Part shown: positions 18,707 through 36,184 of the stretch, piece by piece
How the letters are laid out: the number at the start of each line of letters is the position of its first letter
Numbering within the stretch: the first letter of the stretch is position 1
Source: JAWKOK01 sp963765875
GTDB lineage: Bacteria > Chloroflexota > Anaerolineae > Caldilineales > Caldilineaceae
Reading direction: 5' to 3'
Length of the DNA: 64,000 nucleotides
Assembly (NCBI GenBank): GCA_963765875.1
Contig: CAVXYK010000008.1
Coordinates: 186,001-250,000 of the forward strand
Notes under the pieces: model-generated
Database searches by the model: none
Told to the model about the DNA's origin: nothing
What the model saw: only the letters and a program-made list of their open reading frames with translations
Program-made: the position numbers and the translations under genes

Positions 18707-19662
18707 ATTCGTTCGGCGATGCGCAACTTGGCCGAACGGCTTCTCGGGTTGGAGATGATTTCTTCCGCTGTTGCAGTCAATGGTTTGCGTGTGATCAACC
18801 GCAGCGTAGGCGTCCGTTCATGGCCGCCAAAGGGATGCATGGAATCGCGCACGAAATCGCTCGCCTCGCCCAACATCCACCGCTTAACAATTCTATCTTC
18901 CAGGCTATGAAAACTGATGACGGCCAATCGACCACCTGGCCGCAACAGGTCCAGACATTGAGGCAAAGCCAGCTCCAGTTGCGCCAACTCAGCATTGACC
19001 GCGATGCGTAGGGCCTGAAAAGTACGTGTCGCCGGATGAATTCGACTCCCCTTGCGACCACCCAATGAGCGCTCGACCACGTGCGCCAAATGATCCGTCG
19101 AAGTAATCGGCCGATGATGAACGATCGCCCTGGCAATCCGGCGACTCCGACGCTCTTCGCCATAGCGATAGATGACGTCGGCGATCTCCGCTTCCTCCCA
19201 CTCATTCACGATTTCGGCTGCGCTTTCGCCCTGCAGCGGGTCAAAACGCATGTCAAGCGGACCATCCTGCATCAAGGAAAAGCCACGCTCCGGCGTCTCC
19301 AGCTGGAAACTGCTGACACCAAGATCAAACAGAATAGAATCCACTTGCTGGAACTGACTCTCGCCGGCAATCCCGGCAACATCTCGAAAGAACGATTGAA
19401 CCATCGCCAATCGACCATCCTGGATAGCCGGGCCGAGCCGCAGAGCGACACGACGCAACGCCGCCGGATCGGCATCGAGCCCGAGCACACGCCCGTCGGG
19501 GGCCGATGCGTCCAGCAGATGGGCCGTATGCCCACCGCCGCCGAGCGTACAATCGATCGACACGGAGCCGGGACGGATCCGCAAGCCGTCGATCACTTCT
19601 TCAACCAACACAGGCACATGCTCTGCCTGATCAGGATCCTGAGGAACCTCGTGCGCTGCCAT
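18703..19662 (-). CDS. rsmH: 16S rRNA m4C1402 methyltransferase RsmH
   Basis: RsmH (MraW) methylates N4 of C1402 in 16S rRNA. The 319-residue frame has EHVPVLVEEVIDGL at the start, the SAM loop DCTLGGGGHTAHLL, LGLDADPAAL, and the signatures DSILFDLGVSSFQLETPERG, GPLDMRFDP, and ISFHSLEDRIVKRWM. The C-terminus SRSAKLRIAERI is typical. It is the second gene of the dcw transcript, after mraZ, and its stop overlaps the start of the ftsL-like gene. Confidence 0.97.
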   Translation of the reverse strand: MAAHEVPQDPDQAEHVPVLVEEVIDGLRIRPGSVSIDCTLGGGGHTAHLLDASAPDGRVLGLDADPAALRRVALRLGPAIQDGRLAMVQSFFRDVAGIAGESQFQQVDSILFDLGVSSFQLETPERGFSLMQDGPLDMRFDPLQGESAAEIVNEWEEAEIADVIYRYGEERRSRRIARAIVHHRPITSTDHLAHVVERSLGGRKGSRIHPATRTFQALRIAVNAELAQLELALPQCLDLLRPGGRLAVISFHSLEDRIVKRWMLGEASDFVRDSMHPFGGHERTPTLRLITRKPLTATAEEIISNPRSRSAKLRIAERI

Positions 19663-19702
19663 CGATTATTGCCATCCCACATTGCCACCTAACTTGGATG
19701 GC

Positions 19703-20138
19703 CTAGATACCAAGCGCACCGAACACCTCGTCGTCCAGATCGTCGCTTTCCAATTGCCGCACCACTTGGTCATTCCACTGGCTGCGGATCCCACAATTCA
19801 AGATAGTTATCCATGCCAATCACCATTGCTTCGGCGTCCATATGGGCATACTGCCGCAGACGGGGACTCACAAGAATCCGCCCCTGCTTGTCAGGCTTCA
19901 GGTCCTCCGCAGCACTGAACAGAATTCTTCGTAACCGCGCAGACTGCCGATTCGCCAAAGGCAACGCCTTCATACGCTCAGAAAGCGCCACCCACTCCGG
20001 CATCGGCATCAGAAGCAGACACTGATCGAGGGGATTGCGAGTCACCACAAGACCGGCCGCTAACTGATCCCGGAATTTGGCTGGAATCGTCAGACGCCCT
20101 TTGCTATCAAGTGTATGGGTATACTCGCCCAGAAACAT
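19703..20138 (-). CDS. mraZ: Transcriptional regulator MraZ, frame broken near its end
   Basis: MraZ is a two-SpoVT/AbrB-repeat DNA-binding protein that controls the dcw operon through TGGG-type repeats. The start MFLGEYTHTLDSKGRLTIP and the second repeat KPDKQGRILVSPRLRQYA are perfect. The first frame ends at 19770 after ELWDPQPVE, but one base away the normal C-terminus continues as WNDQVVRQLESDDL and ends GALGI at a TAG at 19703. A one-base indel near 19,775 therefore splits a normal 140-residue protein. Its boxes lie directly upstream at 20304-20328. Confidence 0.93.
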
Positions 20139-20303
20139 TGCCTACACCGGCCCCAATTGACTAACATGGATAGAACAGATTGAACTATGGATGACGCTGT
20201 GACCAACAGAGGAGGGGAAGGATGAATCCGATTATCCCAAATTAGAACAAATGTTCCAAGCGTCCCACCCTTTACTTCAATTGGGGCTAAAATAGGGCAA
20301 TTA

Positions 20304-20328
20304 CCCCACTTCGCGCCACAATTTCCCA
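20304..20328 (-). promoter_or_regulatory. Three MraZ boxes upstream of mraZ
   Basis: On the minus strand TGGGA (20328-20324), TGGCG (20318-20314) and TGGGG (20308-20304) follow each other with an exact 10-bp period. This is the known MraZ operator arrangement (TGGGN units separated by 5 nt). They start right after the -10 box, so bound MraZ would cover the transcription start. Confidence 0.85.
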
Positions 20329-20329
20329 C

Positions 20330-20358
20330 ATTATAGTCCATAGATTATCGTTTGTCTA
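20330..20358 (-). promoter_or_regulatory. Sigma-70-type promoter of the dcw cluster
   Basis: On the minus strand TAGACA (20358-20353), a 17-bp spacer and a perfect TATAAT (20335-20330) precede the MraZ boxes. The predicted leader before mraZ is about 185 nt. Confidence 0.8.
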
Positions 20359-20505
20359 GCCCCAAAACTTATGTTGTATTGGGATATTTGGGTAAATTAG
20401 TCTGCGAGCTTACGGAAATCAAGATGCTTCACGAGTATTGTTATGTAATACTGCACAGTCAAATCAATGGAGAAAAGTCCCTCACCAATTACTCATCTCT
20501 AGATA

Positions 20506-20534
20506 TTGACACCGAGCGGAATGTCTGATAGAAT
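20506..20534 (+). promoter_or_regulatory. Sigma-70-type promoter of rpoBC
   Basis: A perfect TTGACA (20506-20511), 17-bp spacer and TAGAAT (20529-20534) lie in the divergent 718-bp space between mraZ and rpoB. Transcription would begin near 20,541, leaving a leader of about 315 nt. The leader contains several short inverted repeats and a run of seven Ts near 20,827, and no good reading frame. Confidence 0.75.
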
Positions 20535-20856
20535 TGCAGGTTGCGTGTTCACTCGTTTTGATTGGCACGTAATTGATCAGATTGAAGATGATAAAACGAG
20601 GGAATCGGTAGACGTTAATGTGAATTGCACGGATATATTCAGTGCCACTTTGACGACGAACCGATTTCTTTTTTTGGGGCAAAAGAAATAGTCACTCAAA
20701 TACAAATCTAATTGTCATTACTCAATCACGGGACACCGAAAGTAGATGGACAGTCGTCGGAAAAAACCCGCCGAACCATGCCTATCTGCCTAGGTGTCTT
20801 ATTGCCGTTTTACGGTAGGTTGCGACTTTTTTTCAGGTCCAAGGAGTAAACATTAC

Positions 20857-24775
<3,919 letters not shown>

Positions 24776-24857
24776 TAGAGATTGAGAGATTTAGAGATTA
24801 CGCTTTTAGGGACTCAGTTCACTGCCGATGCCCTAATCTCCTAATCTCCAATCTCTA
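24776..24857. repeat. Long inverted repeat between rpoB and rpoC
   Basis: Starting at the base after the rpoB stop, 24776-24800 (TAGAGATTGAGAGATTTAGA and five more bases) pairs with 24834-24857 with very few mismatches. The arms are built from repeats of the word AGATT. An inner TTAGGG/CCCTAA pair (24806-24811, 24831-24836) offers an alternative fold. It leaves only 39 bp before rpoC. Confidence 0.85.
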
Positions 24858-24896
24858 GTCTCCTCCGATATGGGAAACGGGAGATAGAATACCATT

Positions 24897-29579
<4,683 letters not shown>

Positions 29580-29609
29580 TACCTGCCTAGATTGATGAAC
29601 TGCACGTAG

Positions 29610-29642
29610 AAGGGAGCATCCGGAACCGGATGCTCCCTTTTT
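29610..29642 (+). terminator. Intrinsic terminator after rpoC
   Basis: A perfect 14-bp stem (29610-29623 with 29626-29639, core GGGAGCATCCGG) has a two-base loop and is followed by T residues to 29642. It lies about 30 bp after the rpoC stop. Confidence 0.95.
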
Positions 29643-29679
29643 ACATCAAATTCGAAAGAAACGAACGGAGGGTACCAAA

Positions 29680-30180
29680 ATGCATCCATTAGTCAAGCAA
29701 CTCCATTTTGCACGCAGCGAGTTCGTACGCGGCCTGGAAGGCGTTTCAGATGAGGACGCGCGCAAGCGTTTGGAGCCAATGAACGCTATCAGCTGGAACA
29801 TCGGCCATTTGGCGGTCCAAGAGCAGGCCTACTGGGTCATTCTGGCCCAGGGTGAGAATCTATATCCAGATCTGTATAAGTTGGTCGGCAGCGGGAGCCC
29901 GTCCAGCAGACCGCCTCTGGATGAGATGTGGCAAGTCTGGACTGAGATTACCGAAGCGGCCGACACCTATCTGTCGACAGTGACCACAGAGACGCTTCAG
30001 ACCTTTTTCGAATGGAAGGGAAGCCCAAGAGAAGAGAGCGTGGGCACGATGCTCCTACGCAACATCTACCACTACTGGTATCACTGCGGCGAGTCGGCTG
30101 CCATTCGCCAATCCCTCGGCCATACGGATCTGCCGCAATTTGTCGGCAATATGTCCACAGCAGTCTACCTGCCGGAGTAG
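29680..30180 (+). CDS. DinB-fold protein of unknown substrate
   Basis: The 166-residue protein has the four-helix DinB/YfiT-like plan. The first helix is LVKQLHFARSEFVRGLEG, followed by ISWNIGHLAVQEQAYW, whose histidine is a usual metal ligand. A third conserved block is LRNIYHYWYHCGESAAIRQS, with two more histidines. These three histidines normally bind one divalent metal; some relatives are thiol transferases. A GGAGGG ribosome site lies just before the ATG. It is separated from rpoC by a strong terminator, so it probably has its own promoter in the short 38-bp gap or relies on read-through. Confidence 0.75.
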   Translation: MHPLVKQLHFARSEFVRGLEGVSDEDARKRLEPMNAISWNIGHLAVQEQAYWVILAQGENLYPDLYKLVGSGSPSSRPPLDEMWQVWTEITEAADTYLSTVTTETLQTFFEWKGSPREESVGTMLLRNIYHYWYHCGESAAIRQSLGHTDLPQFVGNMSTAVYLPE

Positions 30181-30258
30181 GCAATCATCAAGACTGAATC
30201 AACGCAGAAGCCTGAATCCGAACAGAAGACACAATCAACACAAGGTCGCGTTCTTGGG

Positions 30259-30783
30259 ATGGCGTGGCCCGTTATCGGCGAAAATTTCTTGCAGACGATG
30301 TTGGGCATTGTTGATACGCTGCTTGTTGCCCAATTGGGGGCAATTGCCATTGCCGGCGTCGGTAGCGCCCTGCAAGTCATGTTCTTCGTGATCGCTGCAT
30401 TGAGCGCCACATCAGTGGGCAGTTCGGTGTTGGTCGCTCAAGCCGTCGGCGCGAGCAAGCATGCTTCAGCCAATCAGGTGGCCAAACAGTCGGTCGTGTG
30501 GAGTGTGCTGATCTCGATTCCGCTGGTTGTAGCAGGGCTTCTACTTGTGCGTCCGATAATGGACATCTTTGGCATGTAACCGGCTGTCACGGAGATCGGT
30601 GTGGCCTACCTTCAGGTGACCATGGGTACGGTGGTCGTGCTGACGCTCTTGATTCTCGGCGGCCTGGTGACCGTCTGGGCGTCGTTCCTCGTGGTCGCCC
30701 CGATCACGTGCGTCTCGCTCTGGTGGCGCTTCCGTCACACCGTCTCGATCGGGATTGCACCGGCTATGCTTGATCCTTCATAG
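30259..30783 (+). pseudogene. MATE-family efflux transporter remnant
   Basis: The frame begins like a multidrug and toxin extrusion transporter: MAWPVIGENFLQTMLGIVDT, then ATSVGSSVLVAQAVGAS, a helix and PIMDIFGM, where a TAA stops it at 30577. In the same frame the sequence goes on as PAVTEIGVAYLQVTMGTVVV and then jumps to an end like that of MATE proteins (VVAPITCVSLWWRFRH). About 300 central residues of a normal 450-residue transporter are missing. An in-frame stop plus a large internal deletion make this a decayed gene rather than a simple frame error. It starts 79 bp after the DinB gene. Confidence 0.75.
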
Positions 30784-30852
30784 CGATTGAGAAGCGACAA
30801 AGGGCTCTTGGTCCAACAGGATTTCAAGTGGTAGGGCGGGTTCCCTGCATAC

Positions 30853-31214
30853 GAAACGATTTGGGTGTGTTGGCGAAAAGCGCCTGCTGCGCAAACAAAA
30901 CGAGTTGAGACCCGTAGGGACATGGCATTCCCCGCCAGGTCGAACTCTGATTGGGCGATTCCAAATCGAAAAGCACCATCCGCATTCTGAAAATGATTCT
31001 AGGGATGCCTTGTCCGTTTCAGACCGACTGCACTATCAGGCACGGACAAGGCATTCCTAGCCACCGTATGGTTGGCGGCTCTGGACTTGAAGATCAAAAC
31101 GGTCTCCGTCAACAATGGGTCTGTGCGGAATGCCATGTCCCTACATAGAAGTACGCCATCACCCCGTATTGTTTGCGAAGCAGACGCAAAGCGCCAACAC
31201 ACCCAAACGATTTC
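30853..31214. repeat. 362-bp nested palindrome
   Basis: The outer arms 30853-30875 and 31192-31214 match with a one-base shift (core TTTGGGTGTGTTGGCG). The next pair GCGCCTGCTGCGCAAACAA at about 30880-30898 matches 31169-31189. A middle pair 30914-30931 and 31127-31144 is perfect over 18 bp (GTAGGGACATGGCATTCC). An inner hairpin has arms 31001-31017 and 31042-31058 (16 of 17). It therefore contains four copies of GGRATGCCWTGTCC in alternating orientation. The 460 bp between the MATE remnant and purD hold no believable gene. Confidence 0.85.
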
Positions 31215-31243
31215 AACCACATGAAATCCGCAAGAGTTGGGTC

Positions 31244-32518
31244 CTATCGTCGACGCCAGGCTGCGGCGATGTCCTTGCGATAGTGGGCATTGTTGAAGTG
31301 AATTCGATTCACGCCGCCATAGGCCGCATGGGCTGCGGCGTTCAGGTCACGGCCCAGCCCGGTCACCGCCAGCACCCTGCCGCCATCGGTTAGCAGACGA
31401 CCTTCCTTGACCTTGGTCCCTGCGTGAAAAACCAGCGCCCCACCGTCAACCGCCTCATCGATCTTCGTGATCTCAACGCCGGTCGTATAGTCCTTAGGAT
31501 AGCCGTCGGATGCCAACACGACGGTGACGGCAGATTTGGCGCCCCAACTTATGTCAACTTCATCCAACGTACCGTCGATACATGCATCAAAGATCTCAAT
31601 GAGATCACCGTTGAGCAACGGCAGAATGACCTGCGTCTCCGGATCCCCAAAACGACAGTTGAACTCCAGCACCCTGATGCCGTCTTCGGTCAACATGATG
31701 CCTGCATAGAGAACACCGACGTATGGCATGCCTTCGGCAGCCATCCCGGCCAGCGCCGGTTCCAGCACCTCGCTGCGTACCTGCGCCAGGAGTTCGTCGG
31801 TCGCCAGCGGCGACGGGGCAAACGCGCCCATGCCGCCAGTATTGGGGCCATAGTCATTGTCCCGCAAGCGCTTATGATCCTGGGCCGCAGGCATGACTGC
31901 CAAATGGGTCCCGTCGCAGAAGGCGAGGACAGAAACCTCTGGCCCCTCCATGCGCTCTTCTATGAGTACGGTCGTCCCTGCGTCTCCAAAGCTATCCTCC
32001 TCCAACATGCGACGGGTGACGATGGCCGCTTCCGCCATCGTCACCGGCAAGATGACGCCTTTGCCGGCAGCCAAGCCACTGGCTTTGATGACCGGCACAT
32101 CATCCAACTGGCGCAGATAGCGAGTCGCCTCATCGAAATCGGTGAAGGTAAGCGCACTGCCGGTTGGGATGTCGTACTTTTCCATGAACTCCTTGGAAAA
32201 GGCCTTTGAGCCCTCAAGTTGGGCAGCCATCTGCGTCGGGCCAAAGATTCGCAGCCCTGCTGCCTGGAATAGATCGACTACACCTAAGGTCAAGGGAACC
32301 TCTGGCCCAACAACCGTAAGATCAATCTGATTCTCCAGCGCAAAATCACGCAGGCCGGTCACATCGCTGTCGGCCAGCGGAACATTCTGTGTCTTGGGCA
32401 GGTCTGCGGTTCCGCCATTACCCGGCGCCACATACAATTGGTCGACCTTTTCTGATTGCACCAGCTTCCAAGCAATGGCATGTTCACGTCCGCCACCGCC
32501 GATCAGTAGGACTCGCAT
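31244..32518 (-). CDS. purD: Phosphoribosylamine--glycine ligase
   Basis: PurD is the ATP-grasp enzyme for the second step of purine synthesis, joining glycine to phosphoribosylamine. The 424-residue frame is intact and of normal length: MRVLLIGGGGREHAIAWKL at the start, VVGPEVPLTLGVVDLF, then IKASGLAAGKGVILP, EGPEVSVLAFCDG, the signature RFGDPETQVILPLL, and an end with RKDIAAAWRRR. It stands alone, with palindromes downstream and the nptA 3' end upstream. A TACAAT hexamer at 32561-32556 (minus strand) could be its -10, without a convincing -35. Confidence 0.97.
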   Translation of the reverse strand: MRVLLIGGGGREHAIAWKLVQSEKVDQLYVAPGNGGTADLPKTQNVPLADSDVTGLRDFALENQIDLTVVGPEVPLTLGVVDLFQAAGLRIFGPTQMAAQLEGSKAFSKEFMEKYDIPTGSALTFTDFDEATRYLRQLDDVPVIKASGLAAGKGVILPVTMAEAAIVTRRMLEEDSFGDAGTTVLIEERMEGPEVSVLAFCDGTHLAVMPAAQDHKRLRDNDYGPNTGGMGAFAPSPLATDELLAQVRSEVLEPALAGMAAEGMPYVGVLYAGIMLTEDGIRVLEFNCRFGDPETQVILPLLNGDLIEIFDACIDGTLDEVDISWGAKSAVTVVLASDGYPKDYTTGVEITKIDEAVDGGALVFHAGTKVKEGRLLTDGGRVLAVTGLGRDLNAAAHAAYGGVNRIHFNNAHYRKDIAAAWRRR

Positions 32519-32684
32519 GGTTCTTCCTCACTCCACAGTTGGGATCGATCTCGCGATTGTAGCACTGCCAAATTCGCAGTGTAAGTCGTCGTGGGGGAGC
32601 ATAGTAGGTCGGACCAAATTCGTCAAGCCTTGGAGCTTGTGCGCTCTGGCCGATCGTGGCAAACAACCAGAGGACGATCGAGTA

Positions 32685-32776
32685 AGGCCGTTGCAAGAAA
32701 TTGAATCCCTGTTTGATGATGCTTGCGCAGCGGCTTGCAGGCCGTCAAATAGAGATTTGATTTCTTTGAACGGCCT
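32685..32776. repeat. Imperfect inverted repeat between nptA and purD
   Basis: 32685-32707 pairs with 32754-32776 at most positions (ends AGGCCGTT and AACGGCCT), with a shorter GCTTGC/GCAGGC hairpin inside. It lies about 60 bp beyond the nptA stop and could be a weak transcript end. The rest of the 319-bp spacer shows nothing clear. Confidence 0.4.
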
Positions 32777-32837
32777 AGGGCCGATCCAGAGAGATAAATA
32801 TGCGTTACAAGATCATCTCATTGGATCATCCAGATCC

Positions 32838-34576
32838 TCATCCCTCAGCCTGTTCGGTCATATCGGGCGTGGGCATCTCAGCAGAATACTCATGGGCAAG
32901 AGTCGAGCCAAGAAAGGTTGTACCAACTCGTTCCATATCAACTTGCACGATCGCTTTGCCGATACGTTTGGCGAAATAGTAGATCCGTCGGTAATTTTCA
33001 ATAATATCAGATTCAATCCGATAGGCATTGAGGCGATTGGGTTCATCGGCGACCAAACGCGTTGTCAGATGACTATCAATGTTATCAGAAAGGCTGTTGA
33101 TTTCGCCTTTTGCATCGATTACGACCTGTGCAAGGTCCTTATCGCCGGTTTCTGCGGATAGAAATGCCTGTTCGACAGTCCAGCAGACCTTCTTATGCAG
33201 TTCACCGATGGCCTGTTGCGTAGCTGAACTAACCGTCACATTCCTGCGCAGACGCTCCTGCCCCGCCTCAACCAGATTAGTCTCGACCATGTCGCCGATA
33301 TTCTCCATATACGTGGCGACGGCCATGTAATCATAGAGCGCTTCCGTCTGGTCATGCAGAAGGCTCTCCTGAGACATGCGCCCCAGAGTAGGCAACGATG
33401 GCGCCTTGGAGCGAATCTACATCGGCATCCATATGGGCAAGATCGTCAAGTTCTTCCTCACTGCCGTCCATGATCACCGGAAGTGATTGCTGAAGCATCT
33501 CCAGAGCGCAACTGCCCAAACGCCCCAATTCCAATCGGACACGATCTAGCGCCAGATCAGGCGTAGACAGCAGGTGTATCATCGAGGTACTTGGGCTGGA
33601 TAACTTCATCACCCGGCACGGGCCGGGCGGGAAAGAGGAATTGGACAAAACGGGCAAGCTGAGCAGTGAAGGGAAGAAACAAGACGGTATTCGAGACATT
33701 AAAGATCGTATGGGCATTGGCAATCTGACGGGGAATCTCAATCGCCTTGCCGGCCATCACTTCCGGAGAAAGGCTGCGGACGAAGTCTGCAAATGGACCG
33801 ATAAACGGGAACCAGATAAGCACACCGATCACGTTAAACAGCACATGTACCATTGCTGCTTGCAGCGCTTCGGTTGGCTTTCCGATCGAGGCCAATAGCG
33901 CGGTGACACAGGTGCCGATATTGGCGCCGAAGATAATGGCAATACTGGTCTCAAGCGTGATCAATCCCTGGGATGCCAATACGATCACAAGCCCTGTTGT
34001 CGCTGCCGAACTCTGAATGAGTGCGGTAAAGCCCGCACCCACGAGAACTGCACCAATTGAGGCGTCAAGATTCGTCATGGCATTCACGAATGCCGGGTAA
34101 CTGCGTAGAGGTTCAGTTGCCTGGCTCATCAACTGCATTCCAAAGAAGATCAGCCCGATACCCATGATCGCAGTGCCGATCTGCTTATTCCGCTGTCGTT
34201 TGGCCGTAAATAATATGGCAAAACCAATCGTCACAAGTAACAGTGCGATCCTTGTGACCTTAAAGGCGATGAGTTGGGCAGTGACTGTCGAGCCGATGTT
34301 TGCCCCAATAATGACGCCCACCGACTGACTCAAGGTCATCAGACCCGCCGTAATGAACCCGACGACGAGTACAGTGGTTACGGAGGATGACTGGATGACC
34401 GCGGTGATGAATGCGCCCGCAGATGCAGCTTTGAAACGATTGGTCGTCAATTGACCCAGCACATTCTTCATACGCTGACCGGCAATGATCTTCAACGCAT
34501 CTGACATCTGCTCCATGCCGAACAGAAACAAGGCCAGACCGCCCATCAGCCCCATGATAATTGTGGCGATCTGCAT
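32838..34576 (-). CDS. Na/Pi cotransporter family protein with PhoU domain, frame broken twice
   Basis: The protein belongs to the NptA/YjbB family that moves phosphate with sodium. The first 339 codons carry two inverted repeats of the PNaS motif: GAFITAVIQSSSVTTVLVVG and GAGFTALIQSSAATTGLVIV, with LFLFGMEQMSDALK at the start. At 33,560 the frame changes after QPKYLDDTP to continue as LSTPDLALDRVRLELGRLG, and near 33,390 it changes again into MSQESLLHDQTEALYDYM, giving a C-terminal PhoU-like helical domain. The whole span would be about 575 residues, normal for the family. A Pho-box-like repeat lies about 195 bp upstream. Confidence 0.9.
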
Positions 34577-34769
34577 CGCACTACCGGTTGTTAGTATCCA
34601 TGTGAGTATCTCCTCGCTGCCGTCAAGCCCACTTCGCCATTGCCGCTATCTGGCCAATTGACTTTCTCGGCCAATAAGGTAGAGAGCGGCAACCGATCAG
34701 CAAGCGACAGGCTACCGGAAGCAAATGGTTGGGGTGCTGGGTGGCGCATAGGGGGACGGACGCGAACTA

Positions 34770-34797
34770 TTAACGAATATTTAACAGTAGGTTAACA
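34770..34797 (+). promoter_or_regulatory. Pho-box-like triple direct repeat
   Basis: TTAACG (34770), TTAACA (34781) and TTAACA (34792) repeat with an exact 11-bp period in the 359-bp spacer between nptA and the lipocalin-like gene. TTAACA-type repeats about 11 bp apart are the PhoP/PhoB-class operators of phosphate regulons. Which of the two divergent genes it serves is not clear. The remainder of the spacer shows no gene. Confidence 0.55.
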
Positions 34798-34935
34798 GAT
34801 GATACTGTATGCACTCGATTCCGTCTAGTAGTACTTGAACGCTGGCCTGTCGAGAACGCTTCAATTCGGATCTCACATACAGATTGTTTGATGGTTCCAG
34901 TGTAGATTAGATTCCTTACGATCGGATCAGCAACA

Positions 34936-36184
34936 GTGTTCATCCTGATAACAGACGATGAGGTAGCGTTCAGATGCTACCATCCACAGTCGATAGACAA
35001 ACGGAGTCAGAAAATTCGATGGTTGCTGCGCGGCCTCTTGATAGCAATGCTCCCTCTCCTGGTCAGTTGCACAAGCCAACCATCGGCGCAGTTCGCCGGC
35101 GCCAACGTAGTCGAGGCGCTGAGCAGTACTGATACTGAAGGCTTCGAACGGGCGTACGAGCCCATCGATTTCACCTTTCCTCAAGACCATGGTGCGCACC
35201 CTTCCTTCCAGACCGAATGGTGGTATTACACAGGCAACTTGAGCGATGATTCGCGGCGACCGCTACGGCTACCAGCTGACCTTCTTCCGCAGCGCAGCCA
35301 ATGCCGACAGCCCGGATCGGCAGTCCAACCTGGCCGCCAATCAGATCTACATGGCCCACTTCGCGATCACAGATGGACAGGCCGGCGAACATTACAGCTT
35401 TGAACGATATAGTCGTGGGGCCGGAGACCTGGCAGGGGCCATCGGTGAACCGGCGTTCGAGGTATGGCTGGAAGATCTGGAGCGTGCAAGAGAATCGAGC
35501 CGGGTCGCCTGGAAATGAAAGCGGCCGCGACCACTGACGAAGGGCCTGTCGCCATTGACTTTGTCCTCGATCGAGACAGAGCCGGTTCTTCTGCATGGGG
35601 AAGCGGGACTCAGTCAGAAGAGCGCCGAGCCGGGCAACGCAAGCTACTACTACAGCCTGGTCGGTCTTGAGACGAGTGGAACCATCACAACGCCGGACAA
35701 GAGCATCGAGGCCTCGGGTTTGAGCTGGATGGACCATGAGTTTGGCACAAGTTCGCTGAGTGAAGACTCGGTGGGGTGGGACTGGTTCAGCGTCCAGCTG
35801 GATAACGGAGCGAAACTGATGTTTGCACAGATTCGCACGGTCGACGGCGGCGTCATCGATGATTTCAAGGGAACGCTCGTCATGCCCGACGGCTCACAGG
35901 CATCGCTCACCTCTTCCGATGTCAACCTGGACGTTCTCGACCAGTGGACCAGTTCCTACAGCGGCGCAACCTATCCTTTGGGCTGGGTAGTCTCTATACC
36001 CGAATATGAACTCGAGCTTACCGTTGACCCCTTGATAGCAGATCAGGAGATGAAGGTGAGTTATGTCTACTGGGAAGGGGCGGTCGATGCCACGGGGACA
36101 ATGATGGGCGAGGATGTCAACGGCAGCGGCTATGTGGAATTGACCGGATATGGCAATGAAGAGCTGGATGAATACCAGCGCTGA
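34936..36184 (+). CDS. Lipocalin-like hydratase-family lipoprotein, frame broken three times
   Basis: The pieces belong to one gene of the CrtC/AttH lipocalin-like family (carotenoid 1,2-hydratase relatives). A hydrophobic start with lipobox LLVSC (LLRGLLIAMLPLLVSCTSQ) suggests a lipoprotein. Next comes HPSFQTEWWYYTGNLSDD, then after a frame change near 35,250 GYQLTFFRSAANADSPDRQS and AHFAITDG. Changes near 35,490 and 35,570 lead to HGEAGLSQKSAEPGNASYYY and the signature SGLSWMDHEFGTSSL, then WDWFSVQLDNGAKLMFAQIR. The order of conserved blocks is normal. The true start is uncertain (GTG 34936 or later). Substrate unknown; no carotenoid genes are nearby. Confidence 0.7.

Noticed and set aside
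20358..20505. Small frames in the divergent mraZ-rpoB spacer
   Set aside because: AT-rich, no ribosome site, and they overlap the two promoters.
30951..31393. Small frames within the nested palindrome
   Set aside because: They are made of palindrome arms and have no ribosome sites; the repeat explains them.
32394..33161. A 255-codon plus-strand frame between purD and nptA
   Set aside because: It runs through the purD start, the spacer and antisense nptA, with no domain.
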